A stretch of DNA of 64,000 bases, from NCBI RefSeq assembly GCF_002234675.1, contig NC_019862.2:18809514-18873513 (forward strand), written 5' to 3'. This document shows, piece after piece, positions 50,045 to 61,800 of the stretch. A program made the position numbers and the translations under genes. Position 1 is the first letter of the stretch. Every line of letters starts with the position of its first letter. Below the pieces are notes generated by a model, which was not told the DNA's origin, ran no database searches, and saw only the letters and a list, made by a program, of their open reading frames with translations. Source of the stretch: Oryzias latipes. Lineage: Eukaryota; Chordata; Actinopteri; Beloniformes; Adrianichthyidae.

Positions 50045-53000
50045 AGCTCATGTGTGAGAGGCGTTAGTTTATAGTAAATAAGTTAGAATACATATGTATT
50101 TTTTTTCTTCTTAACTTAATTCTCAATGCATCAAGTACATTTTGAGTAAAAAGAAAAGAAAAAGAAAAAAGCCTCCACTCACTTCATCCACTATTTGCAA
50201 AAACTGTAGGTTTACAAAGCTACTAAATAAAGTGTTTTCAACAAAGAGGTTGAAACACCACTAAAAGATTCCCATTCACAATTTTATCTGTCACACTCTA
50301 TAAACCACATATCATGTCCTCAAAAACTGCTAACTACACATTTGACCTGATCTCTTGCATTGCAGTAAAATCACCTTCAGGATGAAATGCGTAACCGTTT
50401 TCACACTGCAGCGAAGGCAGCTTAACAGCAGTTTGGTGCCTCTGCAAACCTTGAAGCAGCACTGTTCTGTGTAGTTTAAGCTCAGCTCTAATGTTGTTTA
50501 TGGAACCTGCACTCCTAGACTGGGGCACCTTGAGTTCTCTGATTACTACTATTTCCCTTTTGCCTTCCTCGTTTTGTCACTTCCTCTTACAGCCCTTGGC
50601 ATTTCCTGACCGCCTAATATTCTTTTCTCAAGGTGTTACTTTACCACTGTCTTGTTCTTTTATGAATGCAAGTGTTTGGCCTAAAAATGTCATCCAAAAG
50701 TATCAAGCTGTATTATTCTGTTTGTTTCAAAATAAAATAATAACAGGAGTGGAATAGAAATCTCTGTGAGGACTCGTGTGGGTTTCAGGTGCTTTCCTTG
50801 TTGTCAGTGATTAAAAAATAGCAGCAGCAGCTGACATCCTTTAATTAAAACAATTAGAGGGTAAGATATGGTTTGTTATAATTACCCTCTCGTGCATTTA
50901 CAAGCTTAACATTTTTGAGGCATTTTTAGAAAAACCTATGTTTTCTTGCTGCTAACATAAAGAGAAGCTTTTCTTTGAATGTTCCTCATATTTCAAAGAC
51001 TTACTTTAATTCTTGTTTGCAGGTTTAAGGCTTATAAACCAATGGTTTTAGATGGATTCTGCATTCATAATAACCTGCAATCTGCTGTTTAATTAAACAT
51101 GAAGAAAAACCAACATTAACATAAATAATAGAGGAGTTGTGTTACATAAGATCACACATTCTTTTAGAAAACTTGAAAGGAGCAGCACTTTGTTTAAATC
51201 ATGTGCCTCTGGTTTTAAATGGAGGAGTTATTTGAATGGATCAAGCATGTGGCTCTGAAAAGCACTGTTAAAAAGGTCACATATTAACTCATTTTAAACA
51301 ATCTAAATCCTGCCTGTTTTAAAAATGCATCCTTCAACCTCAAATTCCTCACAGGTTCTACGTTTAAACTGTCATTCTCCTACAAACCATCGTTTTGTTG
51401 TGTCAAGACAGATTATTGGACCGACTCAAGCAACATGTGTTTGTGGGGAGATCTGGTTTATTTGATTATGGGTGTATCAGAGGGCTTTGACGTGATGATG
51501 TCACAGAGTTAGGACGCTAGGAAAGTGATAGATGCCTGTGTTGTGATGCATTTGTGTTACAACGAAGGAGAGGGTTCATAACAAACGGTAACCAACTGCC
51601 AGAAGCATCATCAATATAAAACTCATAGTCAGATTAAATTAAATGATCGAATGTATCTGTTTATAATTAAATCACAACCTTAAAAACAAAAATAAATTCC
51701 CCACCAGCTAAACTGACCGTGTTTGTATTTGACACCTTTCTTCTCAAAGATCTAGTTTCAGAACATTTTTCTGTTATATCCAAGCAGATTGCAAGGAGGC
51801 GGTGCAGCCTCCTTGTGGCTTATTTGGTTATCAAATACCAAACAGGGCAAGATAAGATCCTTTTTAATTCCCATAGTGGGAAAATTTCTGTTACAGCAGC
51901 AAAACCAGTGTGTGGGATCCGCCTTATTGACCACTTGTATTTGTCAATAATTCAGTGCTATGGAACAGCCTAAAATGGAAATTTTCTTTTCTTTTGTAAT
52001 TGTAATGCTGCTTTTGAAAACCAAGAGTTTTTGGTTTGATAAAGATGTTTAAAATAAGAGTTTTTGGCTGAAGAAAAGAGACTTTTTTGTTCACTAAGGA
52101 TACTTGTGCCTTGCAGCAGTGGATGCAGTTTGTTAATCCAGGAAAAAGAAAGTGCATGGGTTTTAGTTGTTTGCACTAAAGTGCTTTGTTAAAACATTAT
52201 AGGAATTTAGGATTTCTACTTATCTGCTTTTTATATCAGTTTTAATTGGCATTAAGTCTGCTGCGAAAAAAACAACTGTGTTTGTAACAAACAACATGCA
52301 CAAACTCAATGTCCAATGACAACACTCTGCAGGGAAGATGAATATGCTTCATTTTAATATTATTCTACATTTACTTTAGACCAAATATAAACACAGAAAG
52401 CTGCTTTGGGATGTGAAGCAGACAAAAGACATGGACTGACACCAGCCTTACTTTGTTTAGTGCAAATATGTGTGGGTTTATATATGTGCATTTGTTAGAG
52501 AGAGAAGGGAAAGAAAAGAACAGCAGATGCTCGTATACGTAATGGTGCCTCAGTAATAAAAGACTTTTAGTGCTCAGTTTATTGATTCATGAGCCAAAGA
52601 CAACTCTTATGGCTTGCGCTAAAACAATCAAATCGTCCATTTCATTTAATTCCAAACTTTATCACATCCATTGCATAGTGTAGACATTTTTTTTTTAATA
52701 ATGTCATGAAAAAAAAAATGTAACAAACCTGGGTAACTGCTATGGGAAATTTGTTGCATAGAACAGTCAACTTTGGATTACAGGATCATAGATTCTGTTA
52801 CCATTTTGTCTGCCAATGTGAAAGTGTCCTTGGGCAAGATGCTTAACCCCCATAATGCTCCTGGTTACCTGGTTGGCGCCTGGCATGTCAGCCCTGTCGC
52901 AGTCCATGTATGAATCTGCGTGTAAATGGGTCAACAGGAGTGTGATTTGTTAAGTCCTTTGAAGAAGGTGGAAAACTGTCATGCAAGAATACACCTTTTC

Positions 53001-56000
53001 CAATTTTTTTAATTTATGGTCATATTCTAATCCTATAAAATGAGTATTTACATACAGTATACAAATATTATCTGTGCCTTCTCACCTCTTTTTCTGAACA
53101 ACATGCTGTATCACTTCACAAAACAAGGTACAGAAAACTAGCAGATAAACACAGACAAGACAGCTCATCTGACAGGACTTTTTGTTTGTTTTTTTTTGTT
53201 CTACAACTTTAACAAGCTAGATAATCCATGTTTCCATCATACAGGAGGAACAGTCTCTCATAAAGGTGAATCACTTGTTAAGATGGACGTGTCAATGTCA
53301 GTAACATCAGGCTGTCAACGTACTGCTGTGATCGCTCACATATCTCAATACAGAATGTCTTGTTTTCTAATCAACTAATCCAAGAAACGAAGATCCAAAT
53401 AAGTCACTGCTGGTTACAATGTTGGTTAAAAAATATAAATAAAAGGGTTTTGGTTTATTTTGTAAAACTTAATTTCTTTTTTTTTGTAATGTGGATTAAT
53501 TGCTTTTGTCTTCCATTCCTAAATAATTTGCTTTTTGCTCAGATAATATTGATTTAAAACAACCTTTAAAATGACATCTTCCTCAAAGAAGTTTGCGGGT
53601 TATTAAAAAAGGTATTTGCAACATTGACTTAGTTTCCAAGTGCTATGATTGCTTTAATTGTGAAATAACTTTCTGAAATAACCAATTTAGCCTTGCATTT
53701 TACTCAAACAAAATTTCAGAAAAACTAGCAAATTTTGTGTAACTGTCACACACGTGCGTTTGGTTCAAACTTTGATTGGGTTTCTGATTGGTTTTCATTT
53801 GTAACCAATTTACTGATTTAAAGTGCACATTGATGCAAATGTACAATTTTCTAACATTTTTTTGTTTGAAACTAGAAATGTTGGTTGCATTTATTACAGA
53901 TTGCATCAAATTAAATTCAGACTCATGCATAAAACTATACAGATAAGAAGGGCAGCAAAAGGGGAGATAGGGATGAGGGTGAGAGGAGACAAGGAGTCCA
54001 TGGAATGAGGGGGAGAGAAGAGATCGAAAGCTGGGGAGGAGGATGAGATCAGGCTGTGAATGTTCTCTGCATGGTTCATATCTTTTTAGTGAGGAATAAC
54101 ACATACAAAAAAATACAAAAATACAAAATAAACCTCGTTTTCTTTTTCAAATAATTTTAAAGTGTGCGGACACAACAAAAATGTATTAAAAGATTTGGAA
54201 AGCAGTTGTGCCCCATGGTTTTCTTGTGGTTATCTTTAAAAAAAAAAAAAAAGAGTGATTTTAAAATAGCTTTAGCCATGGTGTTTTGCTGCCAGTATGC
54301 CAAATCAGGGCTTGGCCTGTGACTTCATACTAACAGGAAGTGCAGGAAATGGCCCTGATGGTGCAGCAACTTCCAAGTGCATTTCAAAGATGGAGTTAAG
54401 AAAACATTTTAGTGAGCAAACGTGTAAACTCCCAAAGCTTCTAATGCAGTATTTATAGTTAATTTAGCCGATTAAATTTAGTCAGGCGATGAAATGTCTG
54501 TTTAACATTCCAGAAAATTTTAAAATACCTTGATACAGATAAGAGAGACAGAGGTCAACTCCCAAATGATGTCCACTGACAAACCATGAAAACCTCTTGA
54601 TGTTGGTGAGGATCCATGGATTTTCCTGCTTTTTTTCACTAAAAAAAGAGAGATCATTCTTTTTCTGTTTATTTTAATTGCTTTTACCATATGAGGATGC
54701 ACATCTGAGCTCATTGGTATGGATGTTTTGTCCTTTTAGCGAAACCTTGTGAGCAGCTTTTATCACAAGGACATGTGTCAGTCATTTTTGTAGGATTATA
54801 GCCTCCCCATTCAACCCCCCCCCCTCCTTTTCTGAGTGTTTTGGAAGGGTGCAGGTGATTCAGGAGATGATTACAGATTTCAGCATTGACTCACAGAGCT
54901 GCTTCTCGGAAATACCACCCCGGTACAGAAAGATGCCAAAGAATGTCCACATACCTGTGTGAAGCAATGCTGAAATGTACTCAGAATGAAAGCTAAAGCT
55001 TGTTTTCATCAACAAACTATCCTCCTGCGTAAATCAGTAAGCAGGATCAGTTCATTTATAAAAATTATTAAGATGTTGTACTTTTGTACACCTACATGCA
55101 TTATTTTGCGTATTAATAAACATTTTTATCAGGGATGTTGGACTTCTCCTTCCTTTTTTAATCGCTAACTCCCAACAATAGATTTTGATGAAGACATTCA
55201 TGTGCTTCTTTTACCGTTTGACAGGGGCATTTATCACGTGAAATCCCTTCTGCCAATCCCTTTACCTGAAAATAAAACTAAAGTAGGTCAAACTGAAATA
55301 TGCGCTTGTCCTCCTTTGAGTTTACTGTATGAACAAGCCTGAGCACGTTTGGCAGATTAAAGATAAAACAGAAGCTTGACTTTGCCAGTCTAAAGATATC
55401 CCAAGGAACTAATCCATGATGGTATGTTTTTTAAGTTCTAAAATGAATCCCTGCTGACATCGTAATCACAAGCAAGTGAAGCAAATATTCCCTGTAAACA
55501 AATGGTGCTGATCTTTGCTTGCTGTTTGGAGGAGTTTATACAATCTCTTTTATTTCTGTGTGATGAAACTCCGAAAATAGCCTGTCTTAGGGGCGGTCTT
55601 CCACAGTTTTTCAAAAAGTTTTGTACTACCATACTGCACCTTACACTGCACCTTCAGAGTTTGACAAGTGCATTAAGAGATCAAAATGCCTGCATTCACA
55701 TATCTATTATAACACATCAAACAGTTTTTAAGTTAAACACTTAAGGAGTTCAACACAAAACAAACCTACTTTATGTCATGTGTTTTTAGTCCATTGCTTT
55801 TTACTTTAAAATACCCCATTAATTAAGGGCAATCAAATGTTTAAACCACTGAGATGTTAAAGAATTTGGTTGCATGTTGTGCTTTTTGGATGTTATGTAA
55901 ACAAAGATGTAGTATTAGTGTGTTTTTTAAGATATTATTTTCAACTATGGAATTTGCACATACAATGCCAATAATTAGTTGTACTTATTTATTTATTTTA

Positions 56001-56235
56001 TTTAGGCTGGGTGGGGGTATTTTACTCCTATTTTTCCGTTTCACACGTGGGGTAAAAGTTACATCTAATTATATTTTAAAATGTTTGGGCATCACTTGAT
56101 ACCCAACATCATCTCAAACTCTGATCTGAATTAACGGTTAATATTTATCAAGGAACGATAGTGATATTTTTTCTAAAAATAAAATAAAATAAAGGAGGCT
56201 AAGTGACAGGAAGTAAGGTGAGATCTTGGCTCTTC
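50045..56235. other. Long gene-less stretch with scattered repeats
   Basis: No exon with coherent splice borders was recognised. The SINE-like relic at 52795-53025 is the only named feature. A CCCCCCCCCC run occurs near 54818. If the SAM gene continues beyond the window, this is its intron. Confidence 0.4.
52795..53025 (+). repeat. Body and tail of a teleost SINE-type repeat
   Basis: GTCCTTGGGCAAGATGCTTA, then GTGTAAATGGGTCAACAGGA, and TTGTTAAGTCCTTTGAAGAA match the body and tail of a common fish repeat whose tail resembles that of the copy at 9586-9835. The tRNA-like head is absent. Confidence 0.55.
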
Positions 56236-56239
56236 ATAA

Positions 56240-56530
56240 ATTCAGGAAAATGAAGACGTTAATGGATCTTTTTGTCTGCAAGTGGATGCATCAGAATGGA
56301 GTGGAGCAGGAAGACTTTGGCCAACCCATTTGAGTTGCTGCGTCACAAAAGAGAGCGTTTTCAAATGGCAGGATTTCTCTGCTCCTGTTTCATCCAGATT
56401 TAAATAAAGAAATACTCATTAAGGCAGTTTAAATCTTAAATTCTTTTATATATGCCTTCCACCATAAGAAAAATGCAACAAGAATATGTTAGAAACACAA
56501 AAAACATTATTTTCATGAACCAACTTCCAG
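56240..56530. mobile_element. Family X copy 2 (same orientation as copy 1, partial)
   Basis: AATGGATCTTTTTGTCTGCA, GTGGATGCATCAGAA, and the end GCAACAAGAATATGTTAGAAA align with 34507-34730. Confidence 0.55.
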
Positions 56531-57059
56531 ATGTAACAGTTGTTTTATGTCTCAAGACTGGATAGGTGTCTGTCATGTGAATCTTTCACTTTCCTGCGGA
56601 AACCACACCTTCCAAACTAATCAGTTTATCATCTTCCCAAAGACTGCATATTTATCTTGATGTTTGGCTTACACTGCGTTATCTCTGAGCACCATGAGCA
56701 GGCAACTGACCAAGTGGTTCTTTGTTAAAGAAGTACTAGTCCATTTTTTTTTTTTTAGATATCTTTAGACTGTCATCTTTAGCTGTGCTCCTAGACAACA
56801 AAACAGGATGCAAATGTGATGCCCATGTTTCCAAGGTCCACTCTGACCTAAGTGTCACATGCCACTCATGTACATGAATTCATCTACACACACACACAAC
56901 TTCCAGTTGTGTTTGGTCTTTTATATTCCATTTGTTCTATAATTTACATATTCATTTTAAAATATGGTTTTTGGGCCAATTTACATTTTCTCTGCTTTGA
57001 GACTTTGTTCACTGCTAAAAATGTTTAATGTTAAACACCCACTCTTTCCCACCACTTTT

Positions 57060-57620
57060 TTTTAACATGTTCTTGTGGCATTTTTATCATGCTGGTGGAC
57101 ATGTGTAAATAGAATTAAGATAGACATTCATTTTTGAGTATTTCTTTATTTGATTCATTGTGAATCAGCCGCAGAGGGGAAAAAGCTTGTAGGTGTTACG
57201 TAGAACCTACAAGATACAAGCTCCCTGCTTTGCCTCATTTTGATGAATCCACTTGCAGACAAATCAATCCATGTACGTCTACATTTTCCTTGTCCGAGCT
57301 GGTATCTGACTCAAAACTATACTCCTGGATAGCTTTAATATTGCTCGCCAATTTTGCTGTACCGCTAATGTTTGGTTGGGATTGTGAGGGGTTGTAATCT
57401 AGCGGAAGACAGTGTAAACAAACAGATAATGGGAAGTGAGGGCAGGCTTACTCAATGCCAACAGTCCTTCTTACAACTCATAGGTGAATTTCGAATGCTG
57501 CTGCTTTGCAGAAACTATTTTCTAGAAAAAACACAGGTTGTTTAATTTCTGCTAAAAACATCATAATCGTAATTAAAAGACCACTAGGAACATTTTTACA
57601 ATACATTAAAAGACGATTGT
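57060..57620. mobile_element. Family X copy 3 (inverted)
   Basis: ACATGTTCTTGTGGCATTTT opens it. CCACTTGCAGACAAATCAAT, TCCATGTACGTCTACATTTT and GCTCGCCAATTTTGCTGTAC follow, matching copy 4 and the reverse of copies 1 and 2. Confidence 0.6.
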
Positions 57621-58120
57621 AAAAGAACGCTATTAGAAGAGAGTGTTGAGTAAGAATTTGGTGATTTTTGTGCAGATTTAAGGACAGTTAAAGCAAACTG
57701 GTCAATTTTGACTAGGAACACTGAGGAAGGGTGTTTCTTTTTGATATTGGTTTTGATAGATAGTGGTGAAATAGTATGTTTAACAGTAGCATCTTGTTTT
57801 TCTGTCTCAGTTATGTGTTTGCCTTTACAACTCACTGGTGTTTGTGAATACCATAAAAAAAAAAACATAGCACTCAGCGAAAATATCTTACAGCAGGTAA
57901 CAGCGTTCTAACCCAATCTGTGTGAAGCATCGTCTGTGTGTGGGCCATTGTGGACCATCTGATTATCTTTCACAGCAACAGGATGGGCTTGCTGCATTGT
58001 CTGAAGAAAAGGAGACCACACACTCCAACCTGCACACACACATACACGTGTCTGGGTGTTATCAACTTCCAGACAATACAAAGGAACAGGAGCACAAAGA
58101 CAGGAGAGCGTGAGGGCAGC

Positions 58121-58123
<3 letters not shown>

Positions 58124-58171
<48 letters not shown>
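58124..58171. repeat. (CA)24 microsatellite
   Basis: A perfect CA run of 48 bases. The Thr-His open frames across it are artefacts of the repeat. Confidence 0.97.
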
Positions 58172-58173
<2 letters not shown>

Positions 58174-58479
58174 AAAACAATAACACCCAGCTGTTTGAGA
58201 TGATGAGATTTTGTACCTCTTTCATCTCCTTCAAACATTGTGTCAGTTCAACACTGAAATGATAAGAATCAAACAAGAATGTGAAAAAATGACAATAAAC
58301 CTGATTTTTTTTTTAGCCGACATTGTGCAAAGTGTCGAAACCCCTTTAGTCTGGAGGGCACCAGAGGTTGTTCAAACATGTTGAATCCACACTAGCATCA
58401 CTTGCAAACAGCAGCCATGTGGAGTTTCTTAAATCTGATGTGATGGGGGCCAAACAAAAGGGCCTGGAGCATGAAATAT

Positions 58480-58873
58480 AAGGCTGTGAGGGAATGGCAT
58501 TGGAGACGGGGAGAGGGAGAAAGAGAAGAGGGCAGCAGAGAGTTTTGTTCAGTGCTGGAAGGCAGAAGAGACAGTCCTAACAAAACAAAAAAAAAAAAAA
58601 AGGAAGGAATAACTCCCCCCAGCACAGAGAAGAAGAAGGAGGGGCTGGCTGATCACGCATTACTCCCTGGAGAAAGAAAGAAGAGGGCAGGGCTTGAGAT
58701 CGAGCTGCACTACTTGTTGCCTGTGTGAAGGAGCATAAAGACTCCAAGCCGGTCAGCCTGTGGGTCAGTGAGCTGTTCAAAGCATGAGGGGAAAAACGTT
58801 CAGCCAATGTTTCCAAGCTTAGGAACGATATAGGAAAAATAAGCACAAACAGGAGAAGTGGTCACACTGACAG
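58480..58873 (+). other. Candidate alternative non-coding first exon
   Basis: Purine-rich, GC-richer sequence ends in a strong donor, GACAG|GTAAGA (58873-58875). A TATA-like AAATATAAGG lies near 58474-58482. The only ATG late in it (58784) opens a 12-codon upstream ORF (MRGKTFSQCFQA). It could be an internal promoter of the SAM-domain gene yielding a form without the SAM exons, or the start of a different plus-strand gene. The 5' border is approximate. Confidence 0.4.
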
Positions 58874-61800
58874 GTAAGAACCTAATTTTTAAAATTCTCT
58901 TATAATTTGAGCAGATGTGCATTAAAAATGTCATTTCTTGGACTAAATCTAAGTAAATTATACAGATAATGCTTCCATACAAGCGAAAGCTGTTTATTTT
59001 CCCGCACTTTCATGACCATTTGTCCCTTCATCCTGACTTGTTTGCCTTCCAGTGAGTTACATTTGCTGGGACTTTTTTAAGCAATCTGTTGCCATCCCAA
59101 GGCGCTGGGTGTAACTGTAGCTGAGATTGGCTGTGCTTGCTGTGGAAACCCCAGCAGGGAGTAATTAGAGGATATGACGGATAAGATCTGCATAATTCTG
59201 CTTTTGGGGTATTTTTACTACCTAAATAGTGAGAATTTTTTTACTCTATTTTTACAGCCTAACTGGTCACAGCAGATGGTCACGCTTACTGAGTCTGTTA
59301 GTCGTGAAGGTTTCTTCCTATTCTTCCTTTAACAAGAGTTTTCTCCACAGTTGCCAATTGCTTGCTCAGTATGGGGGATTCCACTAAAACCATTAATGTA
59401 ATTTGTTAGTCACTTACTAAAATACAGACAATTTGGCCATTTTAAAATGAACTGGACTGATTTAAACAGTTGAAATTTGTTTTTTAAAACAATCATAAAT
59501 AATTGAGTTTTAGAATAAACTGAATTATATATATATTTTGTTCCAAGCTCAATTGTTTAACACTGGATTGACAGTGCAATGTTTCGTTTTTGGCTGTTGC
59601 ATCTGGAAAAATATGCGTTGAATTAGCAAAACAAATATGGAAAATCAATTGGTTTGCTTTGACAGGTTGGGTGACTGCTCTTGATACTCAAACTGGAGAA
59701 CACATCTTTAAACAGTGAAGCAGCCACCCATGAGATGAAAGCAGGGAGAGTGTGTTTGTGCTCATGCAGCAAGTTCCTTCAGACGTTAGTCAGTGTCACA
59801 TTTAAATGTCACGATGGCGTTAAGCATAGCCTGTGAGATTGAGCCTTTAATTAATGCTGTGATGTGTGTGTGCCAGATTTACAGATGTCAACTTCTTGCA
59901 CTTTCAGTAGCATTTACTGTTTCCTCAGTAAATGGTATCCCAGGAGCAACATCTCATTTTTGTTGTCTTTTGTGAAACCCACTGCCTCTATTCTATAAAG
60001 TCAGGAAGTGCATTTGTTTATGTTTTTTTTTCTTTAGTGTAGACATTTGTGAAGCTAAATTTCTCACAACTTCAGACACTAAATTGACAGAAAACACATT
60101 TTGAGGAAAAAAATGTGTTATCCAACATCAAAAGTAAATAGATTGGCTACATTTTGTTAGGATATTTAGGTTATTATATAAAATATACATGAAGCAACAA
60201 AGCTAGTTTGTGCAACTTTGTTTAAAGTGTAAAATTATGATATAACAGGTTAAACTTGTAGTTTTGTAGATATTCTCTTAAGGTCAAATTCATAAAAAGT
60301 AGACATCTGTTTCTTATTTCAGCTAAGCTACACTAATAAATGTCTGCAGTCTCACAAAAAGAAAGATATCACTCATTTTGAAATCTCAGTTTCAGCATGT
60401 AAACCTCATTATAGTTTTCTTGTCAGCACTTGTTAATGTCATGTTTACAAAGTCATACGCTGGGACTTGTAAAAGGGCCTGTTAACCATGATTGATGCCT
60501 CATTACTATTGTTTATCTGAGGGTTCGTCATTCTGCATTCTGGATGGAAATTTACTCATTGATGGAAATCTGGTTTTTGGTGTTTTTTACATGTTCTTGT
60601 GGCATTTTTCTTGTAATGAAGGTCATATATAAAGAAAATTAGGATTAAAACTGTGTATCTAAGTATTTCTTTATTTAAAATTGTTGTGAATCAGGAGAAG
60701 GTGAAAAAATGCTGTTGGAAAAGGCTTGTAGTTGTTAGATAAAATCCTTCAATGGGCAAGCCACAAGCTCCCTGCTCCGCTCCATTCTGATGGATCTACT
60801 TGCAGACAAGTAGATCCATGTACGTCTTTGTTTTCCTCGTCTGAGCTGGTATTTGGCTTAAAACTTTACAGCTGGATAGCTCCAACATTGCTCGCCATTT
60901 TTGTAATGTTAGGTGAGGTTGTTTCTGATGTACTCCTGCCACTCTGCAGAAACTATGTCCTAGAAAACGACCCTGTTTTTTTTTTTATTTTGCCTAAAAA
61001 TGGCATAATCATAATCAAAAGAGCACCAACAGCGCTTTTACAAAAGATCAAAAGATGATGAGAGTGGGAATTTAAACTCCAACATTCATTTAAATATTTA
61101 GTTGAGGTGTGGACAATGGTAAAAACTGGATGTATGAAGATAATTTATCTTCATTGTAAATGTGCTACAGTCTGTCACGCGCTTTTGTTTTTAGCCTTAG
61201 CGTCGAATGGGTCTGTGATTTACCTGTTGCATCATTTAACATCTTTGTCTAAAAGTCACATTGTATTTTTATAAATATTAATGTTTTGTTAATGCAAAGT
61301 CTTTCTTTAGAAGTAGCGCTCTCCTTTACCTAAAACTCAAATCATTTCAGAGTAAAAAGGGTCTTCATCAAACCATTTTGGTACTATCTTCAGTTTGTTT
61401 TCATATTCATTATTAAATTTAGTCTAGAATTGTGGAAACGCTGACTTTTGAAAGCAGTGAACTGCAAAAACTGTCATCTTTCATCAATTACACCGCGTCC
61501 TTTTCTGGTTCTTCACACCCATATCACTTTATTTTTTTCCTCTTCAGAAGGTAAACATAGGGAACAACTATCACTATCAAAGCTTTACAACGCATTAAAA
61601 AAATTGGAAACATAGATGACCTCTTATAGAGTTAACACTTTGGTGCTAGTTTAAAAAAACCTGCTGGAGCCCTCCTAAAGTGTGTATAAAATATTATTTT
61701 ACAATGGCATTGTTTTAAGAGCAACTTTAAACATGTTTCTCATCCAGCTTCAGCTGACCCAGTGTGACTCAGCTCTCATCAGGGTTATCAACAACCCTTC

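Noticed and set aside
53700..54104. 134-codon minus-strand open frame
   Set aside because: No splice context, domain or coding bias; composition follows the local sequence.
57938..58276. Several Thr-His and Cys-Val open frames
   Set aside because: Translations of the (CA)24 repeat on both strands with no exon structure.
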